Below, in pieces: positions 1 through 7,578 of a stretch of 24,303 bases of DNA; position 1 is the stretch's first letter; each line of letters opens with the position of its first letter. The DNA is from a virus, in IMG/VR virus record IMGVR_UViG_3300027763_000236, positions 1 to 24,303 of that record. One strand, 5' to 3'. A program made the translations under genes and the position numbers. The notes beneath the pieces were generated by a model. It saw only the letters and a list, made by a program, of their open reading frames with translations, did no database searches and was not told where the DNA came from.

Positions 1-467
1 GATGTTACTGACTCAATAACATCTCCTGGAATTGCAATATTAGCGTACTCTGAACCCCAGCGTGTTAATAAATTCTGCCCATAAATCTCGTGCCATACAA
101 CCCACATCTTCGGGTCATTTTCAAATGCATCACGTTGTTCTAGAATCCAGTTGAATCCCATAACCTGTGAATCAAACTCTACCCAGCCTTCAATACGGTC
201 ATAATTTAACGCTACGAATTCCTCGTAATCGGCTGCGTATTCTTCCAATTCCATCTTTGACAGATTGGCTTTGTCTACTTGGACTGCACCTGAATCTACC
301 CATACTTTCATATTAGGTAGGAAATGCTCTCCAATTAGGTATGGCTTTGTTTTTGGTAACCCACGCTTACGCAGGCCCCAGTAATTTAGGATAACGTGTT
401 CAACTCCGTTGCGTTCTAATAGTGTCCGATTACTTGGAATCTCTACCCCGCCAAATATTAGCTTCAT
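1..467 (-). CDS. tRNA-guanine transglycosylase-fold protein, DpdA-like (C-terminus outside window)
   Basis: Partial gene. Translation from the ATG at 467 gives 155 residues and stays open to the window edge. Residues 55-63 read VWVDSGAVQ, close to the DSGGFQ active-site motif of tRNA-guanine transglycosylases (TGT), where the Asp handles the base. A later WVEFDS (about 95-100) and an IAIPGD strand end (about 144-149) fall where TIM-barrel TGTs have 'imaFDe' and 'iGGLavGE'. Phage relatives of this fold, the DpdA proteins, insert 7-deazaguanine bases into DNA, so DNA base exchange is the preferred inference; a tRNA enzyme is the alternative. The catalytic nucleophile Asp lies in the missing half and cannot be checked. 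The start overlaps the stop of the HAD-like gene (ATGA), suggesting coupled translation. The family call is moderate, the substrate unknown. Confidence 0.6.
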   Translation of the reverse strand, partial: MKLIFGGVEIPSNRTLLERNGVEHVILNYWGLRKRGLPKTKPYLIGEHFLPNMKVWVDSGAVQVDKANLSKMELEEYAADYEEFVALNYDRIEGWVEFDSQVMGFNWILEQRDAFENDPKMWVVWHEIYGQNLLTRWGSEYANIAIPGDVIESVT

Positions 468-949
468 TCGAAATTTAAACCTTCTGTGCGCAGCAACCTG
501 GCATCTTTTGTACGCAATTCATTTTGTTTGTTTATTGAATCTTCAATATCATTCCATGACCTAATGGATTTAGGTGCATCCGGCCTAAATTCTACACGGG
601 TATAACTTGGCACGCCAAACATTACACTGGGAATGCCCATGTTAAATCCATATGCCCACATCTTTGGGTTATTGGTTATAAATAAATCTATTGGTCCTTT
701 GGCTCTTGCAACATTAACCTGGCGTTCCGCTAAAACTTCACCTTCCAGGTGAACCGATGAGTCTAATATCCTGTCGTAATCAACAATCTTATTGACATCT
801 AACCAATATTTAATCTCATTCTCTGGCTTTGAATCCATGAATGTTACTACGTTCCAGCTGCTGAGGCTTCCAACCATAATGACCCCAGTTGCAATTGGTT
901 CATCTTTTTGACCGCGTAATACTCCGTCTATATCTACTAATATATGCAT
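464..949 (-). CDS. HAD-superfamily hydrolase-like protein
   Basis: This 161-residue protein starts MHILVDIDGVLRG, the DxDG motif I of the HAD superfamily, in which the first Asp (D6) is the phosphoryl-accepting nucleophile and the second (D8) the acid/base. A 'FITNN' segment (about 90-94) fits motif II with its Thr, and GIPSVMFGVP (about 105-114) resembles the following Rossmannoid strand. HAD enzymes of this size are mostly phosphatases acting on nucleotides, sugars or 5'/3' nucleic acid ends; no cap domain for substrate choice is evident. The start shares bases with the stop of the upstream Cys-rich microprotein (TGATG) and its stop overlaps the TGT-like gene, so these read as one translationally coupled set. 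The fold call is fairly firm and the substrate is unknown. Confidence 0.7.
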   Translation of the reverse strand: MHILVDIDGVLRGQKDEPIATGVIMVGSLSSWNVVTFMDSKPENEIKYWLDVNKIVDYDRILDSSVHLEGEVLAERQVNVARAKGPIDLFITNNPKMWAYGFNMGIPSVMFGVPSYTRVEFRPDAPKSIRSWNDIEDSINKQNELRTKDARLLRTEGLNFE

Positions 950-1059
950 CAGTCTTCCTCAAACATTGTTCCGTAACAATCACATTTGCATTGGTCTTCT
1001 ACGCAAATACCTTGGTATAACTCATGCGCACACAGGCGGCATGTATCTGTTAATGACAT
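949..1059 (-). CDS. 36-aa cysteine-rich microprotein, probable zinc knuckle
   Basis: A short frame fills the gap between the nucleotidyltransferase-like and HAD-like genes. It begins with an ATG that overlaps the upstream TAA (TAATG) and ends in a TGA overlapping the next ATG (TGATG). The 36 residues contain six cysteines: CRLC near the N-terminus, then GICVEDQCKCDC. That spacing suits one small zinc site, with extra cysteines left over. The tight double overlap and cysteine density argue that it is a real gene despite its size. No family is recognised. It may be a small nucleic-acid-binding or protein-binding adaptor for the neighbouring enzymes, which is inference only. Confidence 0.6.
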   Translation of the reverse strand: MSLTDTCRLCAHELYQGICVEDQCKCDCYGTMFEED

Positions 1060-1940
1060 TATTGGTTCCTGTGTACTGCTGCTCTGCGAATCAGTGTTCT
1101 AGCATCAGGCAATTCTACTCCATAAGGATTGTTATTTTGTAGGGTGTTTTTCATATTTTCCCTAACTTTTCTTAGGGATTGAATTGCACCGCTACGCTTA
1201 CCAGCTTGCCAACGGTAATTGTGGAAATCATTGTACCCCTCTCCGCTTCCGGAGAATGCTAATGACCTATTGCTATGAATTTCATTATATAGGGAGTTTC
1301 CTTGGGCTGCTGCAATTGTTAAATTGTTTTCTGCATTACGTCTGATTGCATCATTACGAGAATACTTTATATCCTGCATTGATGTTGTAAACTTGTTTTC
1401 GATACCGGATGCTGTGTGTAAATCCGTATCAACAATCTTATCCCATTCGTTATTAGATGGGGCGGCTTGGTTTGGGTCTGGTGTAACTATCCACTCACCG
1501 TATTTTAAATCATACGCGGCATATGGTTTGATATTACGAATGTCGGCTGTAACTAACGCATAAAAGGTTAATTCAAACCCATTCCAGTTTTGTGTGGTTA
1601 CTTGCAACTCATCATGGAACTGCTCGTTTAATTGGTCAGAAATCTCTTTGTCTGACAACCCTGCGTAGTTGTTATTTGCTTTACGAAACTGAATAAAATT
1701 AATACCGATTAAACAATCCAGGTCTTTTGGGTCTCTAGCTGCATTCCATTGATATGAAACACCTGAACCTGCTAGATATGGGTGTGTCCATAACTGCGCT
1801 TCTTGGTATTTTCTACCTAGGAAATCGTTTAATATGCTTAGAATACCAGAACGCACCCACGACTGGAGTGAACGCCCATTAAATAGGGTAGGGTCCAACT
1901 CGGTCGCAGGTGCGCTGAAATAAGATGTAGGATTGCTCAT
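1059..1940 (-). CDS. Probable nucleotidyltransferase-fold protein
   Basis: This protein has 293 residues. A GSG (about 58-60) followed by a segment ending DPKDLDCLIGI (about 70-80) matches the nucleotidyltransferase signature: a Gly-Ser turn, then an Asp-x-Asp metal pair in a hydrophobic strand. A downstream strand, YALVTADIRN (about 127-136), could supply the third acidic residue. Pol-beta-type nucleotidyltransferases move NMP groups onto RNA, proteins or small molecules. The C-terminal third is rich in Asn, Arg and Ser and looks helical (about 195-285), perhaps a binding domain. The gene lies upstream of the Cys-rich microprotein, HAD-like and TGT-like genes in one overlapping run, suggesting a shared nucleotide or nucleic-acid role. 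The fold is inferred by eye from one motif. Confidence 0.45.
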   Translation of the reverse strand: MSNPTSYFSAPATELDPTLFNGRSLQSWVRSGILSILNDFLGRKYQEAQLWTHPYLAGSGVSYQWNAARDPKDLDCLIGINFIQFRKANNNYAGLSDKEISDQLNEQFHDELQVTTQNWNGFELTFYALVTADIRNIKPYAAYDLKYGEWIVTPDPNQAAPSNNEWDKIVDTDLHTASGIENKFTTSMQDIKYSRNDAIRRNAENNLTIAAAQGNSLYNEIHSNRSLAFSGSGEGYNDFHNYRWQAGKRSGAIQSLRKVRENMKNTLQNNNPYGVELPDARTLIRRAAVHRNQ

Positions 1941-1949
1941 ATATCTAGT

Positions 1950-2255
1950 TTAAGCGGTTGCTTCAGGGCTTTCTGGCTTAATTCCACGCTCTGCAAGCTT
2001 TTCGCTAATAACATCGGATACTGTAGGTTCTACTGGTGGAGTTAGCAACTGAATAATAGTTGTTGCTAGACGCTCAACCAAACGCTGGTCATCTACTTCT
2101 TTAATTAGTAGGTGTGCCCATTGATAGACTTCAGAAACAGTTGCGTCTTGCTGTGTTTCTGGCGCATCTTCTTGTTTTGCTAGGTCAACAGAAAATGTGT
2201 CATCTGTATAGATGTTAACAACGAATTTTGATTTAATTTCTTTATTTTGTTCCAT
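1950..2255 (-). CDS. Hypothetical acidic protein, 101 aa
   Basis: No family is recognised. This 101-residue acidic protein has a predicted beta N-terminus (KSKFVVNIYTDDTFSVDL) followed by a Gln/Asp/Thr linker and a helical middle (about 42-75, containing WAHLLIKEVDDQRLVERL). The C-terminal stretch (about 73-101) is Pro/Glu-rich. The start is preceded by AGAAAGAAAT, a weak purine-rich ribosome-binding site. The first codons (MEQN) and the bases around the start are identical to those of the gene at 2984, an 18-base match. It lies between the 183-aa Cys-rich protein and the nucleotidyltransferase-like gene. Function unknown. Confidence 0.7.
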   Translation of the reverse strand: MEQNKEIKSKFVVNIYTDDTFSVDLAKQEDAPETQQDATVSEVYQWAHLLIKEVDDQRLVERLATTIIQLLTPPVEPTVSDVISEKLAERGIKPESPEATA

Positions 2256-2260
2256 TTTAT
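2243..2260 (-). repeat. 18-base direct repeat across a start codon, copy 1
   Basis: ATAAAATGGAACAAAATA on the minus strand spans the start codon of the 101-aa gene and is identical to 2989-2972 at the 57-aa gene. The repeat covers the upstream spacer and the first codons (MEQN). The flanking ribosome-binding sites differ. Confidence 0.8.
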
Positions 2261-2266
2261 TTCTTT

Positions 2267-2818
2267 CTAATATAGGCCAAGGATTTGGCGTTTACGTTCT
2301 AACACTTTACCATGGTACGGACAGAAATGGCAAGTGTATACTTGAGGACCTTCCAGATGTTCTGGTTTAGGCATTCCCAATTCTTTACGTTCTACCGCTG
2401 TATCCGGCAACAAACGCTTTTTAGGTGATTCATAATCTTCACAATTGGTTGTGATTTTATTATGTGCAATCCAGCAATTCATGGCATCTTCAGCAAATGA
2501 CATCTTTGTTTCATAAAATGCTTTATTAGGGTCTAACTCATCTAGACCTTTTGAACCACCCTGAGCTAGCTGTTCTAAGATGGCTTTCTTTTCTTCGGGG
2601 TTTGCCCATGATTTTACTGGTACTTTAAATAGTTTACCTACGTGAGGGTCACCTGATGGAAATACGTGCTTTTCTAGCGTAATCTCCAATAAATAATCAA
2701 ATTTAGATGGTCCTTCAAAATCAGGAAGTTCTTCCCAGGTTTCGCACACCATGCAGCGTAGCAAACGGATGATTGGTCCATCGATAGGTTTAGAACCAAT
2801 TACTGGTTTATTAGTCAT
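2267..2818 (-). CDS. Hypothetical protein with CxxC and CxxCxxH metal-site motifs
   Basis: This 183-residue protein carries one cysteine pair near the N-terminus (CMVC, about 22-25) and a second group near the C-terminus (CHFCPYH, about 163-169). The two could fold together into one split zinc site, or the second alone could be a CCH knuckle. Between them lies a mostly helical, charged region with one more cysteine at about 126. Length and layout match no family I can name. The gene overlaps the end of the 57-aa gene upstream (2811-2818). Its product may bind nucleic acid or act as a structural adaptor, but the sequence does not settle this. Confidence 0.7.
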   Translation of the reverse strand: MTNKPVIGSKPIDGPIIRLLRCMVCETWEELPDFEGPSKFDYLLEITLEKHVFPSGDPHVGKLFKVPVKSWANPEEKKAILEQLAQGGSKGLDELDPNKAFYETKMSFAEDAMNCWIAHNKITTNCEDYESPKKRLLPDTAVERKELGMPKPEHLEGPQVYTCHFCPYHGKVLERKRQILGLY

Positions 2819-2984
2819 TGTTCTCCTTAGGTTCCATATAATAACCTGGTCCCATTTGTGGCATGGCTATATGCCCATTATCACGAACATATACATACGC
2901 GCCTAAATGGGGCGTATCATACTTAGGGTTAACTTCCCAATTGTATGGTAATTGTTTTAATGCATTAGGAATATTTTGTTCCAT
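2811..2984 (-). CDS. Hypothetical small protein, 57 aa
   Basis: A 57-residue frame opens at the ATG at 2984, six bases after a good ribosome-binding site (AAGGAG, reading TAAGGAGCATAAAATGG). It ends eight bases inside the next gene. The product is polar, with many Tyr, Pro and Gly residues and a likely beta segment GAYVYVRDNGHIAMP. A run of Met, Pro and Gly follows towards the C-terminus. No family is recognised. It is the first gene after the most AT-rich gap in the window and may therefore be the first of a new transcript. Confidence 0.65.
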   Translation of the reverse strand: MEQNIPNALKQLPYNWEVNPKYDTPHLGAYVYVRDNGHIAMPQMGPGYYMEPKENND

Positions 2985-2989
2985 TTTAT
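2972..2989 (-). repeat. 18-base direct repeat across a start codon, copy 2
   Basis: The second copy of the 18-base match is at the start of the 57-aa gene, following its AAGGAG site. The sequence is AT-rich; a shared early translation signal, a short duplication or chance are all possible. Confidence 0.8.
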
Positions 2990-3044
2990 GCTCCTTATAT
3001 TTATACTTTTATACTACTACATATTTTTATTTATGCAACTAAAA
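2985..3044 (-). promoter_or_regulatory. AT-rich intergenic gap, weak promoter candidate
   Basis: These 60 bases separate the block of large disordered proteins from the small-gene block and are almost entirely A/T. On the minus strand a TTGCAT, then 19 bases, then TATAAA could form a weak sigma-70-like promoter for the gene starting at 2984. The spacing is longer than ideal, and AT-rich DNA gives such matches by chance. No terminator hairpin is visible. Confidence 0.25.
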
Positions 3045-4859
3045 TTAACGACCTTCTGAGGCACCTAAATTAAGGGCATCAGACCTTGATACAGGGTTAC
3101 CTTGAGCTGCTTGGCGTGTTCTAAACTCTTCTGATGGCGCGGGTATAACTGGATTACCATACAGGGTTGGTAGCTGTGTTGGCACAACTCTTTTAGGAAC
3201 TAATCCACGTTTAACCGCATTTTTGTAATCTCTTTCCCTTTGTGGTTTAACTACAAAATGGTCATTAAAAATGCTGTGAATTTGGTCTGGGTGCTTTTCT
3301 AAATCACCCATTGTGCTTAGGTGGTCTTCGCCTGAATCAGAAATTGCTTGGTGCAGGTTATCCGCTACCCATTTTTTAGACTCTTCTGGGTTTTCTTTTG
3401 CGTAATTAGACGCAGCAAGTTCTTTTTCTGGTCTGTCTTCTCCACTAAATCTTTTGAAATTATACTTTTTAAATAATTCAACGTGGTGTTTTTCAATAGC
3501 GGTATTATAACCAGTTGGGTTTTCTGCTGCTTCGTGTGCTGCAAGAATACTGCGAGGCAGTACTGGCATTTCAACATCATCCCCACCCATAATTTCTTTA
3601 TGATTTGCGTAGTATTCTTTAGCTTGGGCTACATCCTTAGCTGAAGGACGCCAATTGGTCGGCTTATCAAATGTTTGAATTACTTGCCCTGTTTCAGGAT
3701 GCTTATAAAAAGTTCCAATAGAATCAACACTTGAGCCTTTTACTACTCCAAACTTCCCATTGTTGTTAGTTCGTTTCCATGTGTCAGTAGTTTTAGTGTG
3801 TGCTTGTACAGACTCACCTGCAATATAGTGGTACTTACCCGGAACTGTCCTAAAACTATCTGCTAAAACTTCTTGATTTGGACCAAAAGTTTTAGTTTCT
3901 CTATCTATAGGAAATTGTTTGCCATTATTGCTTTGTTTTATAGGAGTTAGTTTAACTTCTCCAGTAATTTCGTTGTGTTCAACCCCATGACTGTGAGGAA
4001 GAGCATCATCAACACCAACACGGTCCAAAACATCCTGACCAATATTTTTCTCTGGTCTTGTTACAGTTACATTTGGGTTAACTTCTTTTGGAAGTTCGGG
4101 TGTAGATTTAACGGCAGGAGGAAGTAAATCTGCTTCAGTTGGTTGGAGCATTCTTGATTTCAAATATTCTTCTGCTGTTAGCACTGTTCTACGCCCACCG
4201 CTCGATGCTTCACGAGCTTGTTGCTGTTGTTTTGCTAACTGAGAACGATTGTTAATTTGTTTTGGAGTAAAATACGGTTCAGTTTTTGTTTCACCTGGTA
4301 CTGCAGAAAGGCCCCCCATAATTGGCCTTCCTGATTCCATGCGATTTACAAAAGGCTTACCTTCTTCATCTGTTCCCAAAGAAATGCTAGATGCAATTTG
4401 ACGAGGTTCAAATGATACGCTTTGGGATTGTACAACTCCTGCTGGACCGTACTTTTCTTTATCTGCTGTTCTAGCCGCTGCAGCCGCTGCTCTTCCTGGT
4501 TTTGGTACAGCTTTTTCATTATTTAATAAATTTTTATTTAAAACACCAAGTTTACGAGCTAAATCAGTTGGGTTAAATCTTATTGCAGGGCTAGCAGCTG
4601 CAGCTGGAGCAACATCTGATTCTGCTGGATTTAATGGCTCCCATTTAGATGAGTCAATGTTTTCTAATTTTGCTTTTTCTTCAGCTTCACGTTTAGCCTG
4701 AATAAGCTTACTGGCATTATCATCGCTACTATCCATGATAGGAGTAGCCATTGGCTGGTTTTTAGTACCAGTTCTTGGCCCACGAGTCTTTTTTTCTGCA
4801 GGAGCAGCGGAAAATTCTACTGCAGGGGCTGGACCTTTTGCGGGTTTATTTGAAGGCAT
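3045..4859 (-). CDS. Large hydrophilic, largely disordered protein, 604 aa
   Basis: This is the third of three very large hydrophilic proteins encoded in sequence. The first 130 residues are Ala/Pro/Lys-rich with an AAAAAA run, typical of disorder. The middle (about 140-340) is rich in Gln, Ser, Thr and Pro with no obvious fold. A more ordered stretch (about 345-550) contains Trp, Tyr and His residues (for example FGVVKGSSVDSIGTFYKHP and ILAAHEAAENPTGYNT). The C-terminus (NPVSRSDALNLGASEGR) is again polar. No signal peptide, membrane segment or catalytic motif is visible. Its ribosome-binding site is weak (AAGAAAG). It may be an internal virion, scaffold-like or injected protein, by analogy of size and composition only. 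No family is recognised. Confidence 0.75.
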   Translation of the reverse strand: MPSNKPAKGPAPAVEFSAAPAEKKTRGPRTGTKNQPMATPIMDSSDDNASKLIQAKREAEEKAKLENIDSSKWEPLNPAESDVAPAAAASPAIRFNPTDLARKLGVLNKNLLNNEKAVPKPGRAAAAAARTADKEKYGPAGVVQSQSVSFEPRQIASSISLGTDEEGKPFVNRMESGRPIMGGLSAVPGETKTEPYFTPKQINNRSQLAKQQQQAREASSGGRRTVLTAEEYLKSRMLQPTEADLLPPAVKSTPELPKEVNPNVTVTRPEKNIGQDVLDRVGVDDALPHSHGVEHNEITGEVKLTPIKQSNNGKQFPIDRETKTFGPNQEVLADSFRTVPGKYHYIAGESVQAHTKTTDTWKRTNNNGKFGVVKGSSVDSIGTFYKHPETGQVIQTFDKPTNWRPSAKDVAQAKEYYANHKEIMGGDDVEMPVLPRSILAAHEAAENPTGYNTAIEKHHVELFKKYNFKRFSGEDRPEKELAASNYAKENPEESKKWVADNLHQAISDSGEDHLSTMGDLEKHPDQIHSIFNDHFVVKPQRERDYKNAVKRGLVPKRVVPTQLPTLYGNPVIPAPSEEFRTRQAAQGNPVSRSDALNLGASEGR

Positions 4860-4879
4860 TATAATACTTTCTTTATTAA

Positions 4880-5092
4880 CTACTTACCAGGGTTTACTTG
4901 AGATGATGCTGGGGCCTCTGAAGTAAGGAATCCATAACCTGAGAATGGGTGTAGAAGTTGACGGTTATCTAGGGTCTTTTCGTGACCATCGTGGTCCATA
5001 ACCTCAGTGTTAGGGCGAACCTTGCGGTACTTGCCATCAGTTGCACCAGCATCTAAGCTATCGTTCATTGAACGACTAGTGTTTACTGCCAT
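4880..5092 (-). CDS. Hypothetical small protein, 70 aa
   Basis: The frame is open further upstream, but I place the start at the ATG at 5092 (MAVNTSRSMND). It is preceded by GAAGGAAG about six bases away, and the longer form would overlap the upstream gene much more. From 5092 the overlap is only 17 bases. The 70-residue product is polar and Gly/Asp/Asn-rich, ending with GYGFLTSEAPASSQVNPGK. No domain is recognised. Its composition resembles the other small proteins of this block (9.4-11.2 kb), so it may belong to the same structure or function. Confidence 0.65.
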   Translation of the reverse strand: MAVNTSRSMNDSLDAGATDGKYRKVRPNTEVMDHDGHEKTLDNRQLLHPFSGYGFLTSEAPASSQVNPGK

Positions 5093-5462
5093 TTTTTCTT
5101 CCTTCGTTAATATCGTTCGCATAGTTATGTACGAACTCTTTTTGCTGCTCACCCATTTGGGCTTGCAAAATCTGTGTAGTCAATGGATAGTCAACACGTT
5201 GACCCATCTCATCCCTAATATCAAATGCCTTGGCTGCTTGATTAATATGGTGGCCTACATCTGATAGTTCTAGCATAGCAGCTGTTTGGCCGCCTGGGGT
5301 GTTATGCGCTTTTTGAGCGTTAGTTAGCCCCTTTAGAGCGTTGCCTAAATGCACGTTAATCTTATCTACGTTGTCGTAGCCTAACCCATGACGGTTTGAA
5401 TCTGCATACTCTATCATATGAGATATTAGCTCATGAGCATCGTTAAATGATGGGTGTGACAT
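5076..5462 (-). CDS. Helical protein sharing a hairpin segment with the 610- and 637-aa proteins, 128 aa
   Basis: This 128-residue, His- and Ala-rich, probably all-helical protein has a central segment at about 36-80 (LGNALKGLTNAQKAH, then HHINQAAKAF). It lines up with segments of the 637-aa protein (about 172-215) and the 610-aa protein (about 195-238). The common pattern is a helix ending in A..AH, a Gly-containing turn, then a helix with A.....H(I/V)..A. The shared piece suggests a common ancestor or common binding partner. The gene overlaps its upstream neighbour by one base (stop/start) and its downstream one by 17. No database family is recognised. A small structural or assembly protein is a reasonable guess. 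Confidence 0.7.
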   Translation of the reverse strand: MSHPSFNDAHELISHMIEYADSNRHGLGYDNVDKINVHLGNALKGLTNAQKAHNTPGGQTAAMLELSDVGHHINQAAKAFDIRDEMGQRVDYPLTTQILQAQMGEQQKEFVHNYANDINEGRKNGSKH

Positions 5463-5665
5463 TAGACCATTTTTCTGTTGATACGGTCCTGGCGGCGCTT
5501 TTCACCGCAATCAGGGCAAATACCTAACTTAGTGTACATATATTCTACCGGGTTCATAATTATACCACATGCTGGGCATGGGTGAGAACCACGGTAGTTT
5601 ATTGCATTCTTTGCTACTTGGTATGCTTGAAGTTCAAGCGTAAGTGCGCCATCGCCGTCATCCAT
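5462..5665 (-). CDS. Small zinc-ribbon protein, 67 aa
   Basis: This 67-residue protein contains two CxxC knuckles, CPACG (about 30-34) and CPDCG (about 50-54), separated by 16 residues. This is the classic layout of a zinc ribbon that binds one zinc ion. A helical acidic N-terminus and a basic C-terminal tail (KRRQDRINRK) flank the ribbon; the basic tail could contact nucleic acid. Starts and stops overlap both neighbours by single bases, so translation is coupled to the 637-aa protein upstream and the 128-aa protein downstream. The partner is unknown. Confidence 0.75.
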   Translation of the reverse strand: MDDGDGALTLELQAYQVAKNAINYRGSHPCPACGIIMNPVEYMYTKLGICPDCGEKRRQDRINRKMV

Positions 5666-7578
5666 TACATACCTCTTCCAGAATTAAACGCGCTGTTTCT
5701 GCGTCCCATTGTTTGCTGTACAAATTCATCAACTCTAGCTTGAGAAGTTAACGCAGGTTCTTCATTATATTCATGGTGTTCTACTAGAGCATTTGAACGG
5801 TCAGTAGCTTCTTCAGGAGCTCCAGAAACGTTAAATGAACCAAAAGTAGATAAGTGTTTGTTTTGTTCTTCCGGAGTTAAGTCGCCAAATCTTACCTTAA
5901 TGGTTTTGTTTTCATCTGTAGGGTGAGGCATAGTGACCATACTATTTACCATAGAAGACCTAGTTTCCTCTTTTGTAAGAGGTATACCGGCACGTTTAGC
6001 TCTTGCCTGTTGATTCCTGTTAATATTTTCCGGAACATCGAGACCGGGGTGTGGTTGGCCTCTACCAATTCTTGCAACTTCAGGTAACCCAGATTCAACT
6101 TCAGCTATATTAGCTGTTCTTTCTTCATTAAGTGTTGGGTTAAACCCAGTCATCCCGGTTTGTCTTGCCCATTTAGCATAAGGCTTTGGAATTTCTCGGA
6201 ACTCTAATTTATGTTTTGTTGCATAACCTTCTGGGTCAATATGGCCTTCAGTTCCTTCAAACTCATGTGGATTTGCACCTTTGTTAGTTCTTAACCAGTG
6301 CTGTTTAACTTGGAATTGTTGATTCCATTTTTCTGGGTCAGTGTGAGCCTCTGAGCCAATAAACGTTTTAGGTACATAATCTTTAATTCCAGCGTTTTTG
6401 GCCGAACTTTCGTTAATTGCCTCATCACGTTCAAATACTGGTTGAATCTCTTCTCTTTTCCATCTAATATCAAATGGAACTGGATTACCGGTTCTAGGTG
6501 CAGATTCTACAGCTTCTTCGGAACCAGATAGCCCTGAATCATCTGCTCTAATAATATTTCTACCACCGCGTGTTGCTCGTTCTATATCTGATGCTTTAAG
6601 TCTAGCTTGAGCTCTTGCAGTTTTTTGTTCTCGTTCTTTCTTTACATCTTCTCTAGATTTAGTTCTATACCAATCCGGAATTGTAGCTGCGGTATTTGAT
6701 TCCCCTGCTCTTGTTAACTTTGTATAATTTCTAGTAACTTCAGGTACAACAGCCTCTGCTATTTCAGGGTGAAGAGCACCAGATGTAATGCCTCGTTCAA
6801 GAACATGCTTTGTATAACCATTAACAACATTTGAAATTTGCCTATTAGAGTGTCCTCCAATTGCCATTTCGTTATTATCAGCGGCGTAATCTTGACTGTT
6901 AAACACTTTGCTATATTTTTGAGTACCAAAGTTCTCTTTTGCTGTATTTAAAGCAGATATTACGTGGTCACCTGCTTGTGAGAATAAATCCATAGCAGAA
7001 ATGTGGTCACCTGCGCGGTGAGCCTGTTCTGCTAAATCAAGTTTGCTTTTAGCTTGGTTTAATGCCCAAACTGGTCCATCTATTTTTTTCTGTAGGTCAG
7101 TAGGAATTCCTGCTTGGGTTCTGCGACCTTTTTCATCTGTATAGTTATCTAGAGTAACTTTTTGAGTGTCAGGTGTTGCTGCATTTTTTGCGTCAACTTT
7201 TAATTGTAGTCCTTTTTCTTTAGTTGTAATAGCATCATTTTTAATGGCATCTACACGACCACGAATATCGGCTATTGCATTATATAAAGCATGGTGGTAA
7301 GTAAGGTTAGAACTAATTCCAGTCGATTCTACAGGTCGTGCAGTTGCATTCCAGTCGGCTGGTTGCTTTAATTTACCAGTTTCAAGTCTTCCAAGAAATT
7401 CTTCATCGGCCTGTTTTTGTAGTTCTCTTTTTTGTACGGCTTCTTGTACTGCAGATATTTTTCGGTCTTCACGAGCAGTGGCACGTGCGTCAGCTTTACT
7501 TTCGGAGTTCCTAGCTTTGAGAATAGCGTCTTTTCTAGCCTGCTGCTCAGCAGTAAGTTTTCTTCCTTGTCTTGCCAT
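5665..7578 (-). CDS. Large hydrophilic, helical/disordered protein, 637 aa
   Basis: The first 75 residues are Lys/Arg/Glu/Ala-rich and look like a coiled coil. Residues 95-215 are helical, ending in the hairpin (about 172-215, QAKSKLDLAEQAHRAGDH) shared with the 128-aa and 610-aa neighbours. Residues 300-345 are another basic helix. The remainder is polar, with several His/Pro-rich patches. Near the C-terminus (593-612) the sequence DRSNALVEHHEYNEEPAL closely matches residues 261-278 of the 610-aa protein (DRAHALVEHPVPNEISAL). No enzyme motif, signal peptide or membrane segment is visible. It is a likely paralogue, at least in part, of the upstream 610-aa protein. Function unknown; virion-internal or scaffold-like by composition only. 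Confidence 0.75.
   Translation of the reverse strand: MARQGRKLTAEQQARKDAILKARNSESKADARATAREDRKISAVQEAVQKRELQKQADEEFLGRLETGKLKQPADWNATARPVESTGISSNLTYHHALYNAIADIRGRVDAIKNDAITTKEKGLQLKVDAKNAATPDTQKVTLDNYTDEKGRRTQAGIPTDLQKKIDGPVWALNQAKSKLDLAEQAHRAGDHISAMDLFSQAGDHVISALNTAKENFGTQKYSKVFNSQDYAADNNEMAIGGHSNRQISNVVNGYTKHVLERGITSGALHPEIAEAVVPEVTRNYTKLTRAGESNTAATIPDWYRTKSREDVKKEREQKTARAQARLKASDIERATRGGRNIIRADDSGLSGSEEAVESAPRTGNPVPFDIRWKREEIQPVFERDEAINESSAKNAGIKDYVPKTFIGSEAHTDPEKWNQQFQVKQHWLRTNKGANPHEFEGTEGHIDPEGYATKHKLEFREIPKPYAKWARQTGMTGFNPTLNEERTANIAEVESGLPEVARIGRGQPHPGLDVPENINRNQQARAKRAGIPLTKEETRSSMVNSMVTMPHPTDENKTIKVRFGDLTPEEQNKHLSTFGSFNVSGAPEEATDRSNALVEHHEYNEEPALTSQARVDEFVQQTMGRRNSAFNSGRGM

Noticed and set aside
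2985-3044. Rho-independent terminator in the AT-rich gap
   Set aside because: There is no GC-rich stem, only A/T runs that can pair weakly by chance.
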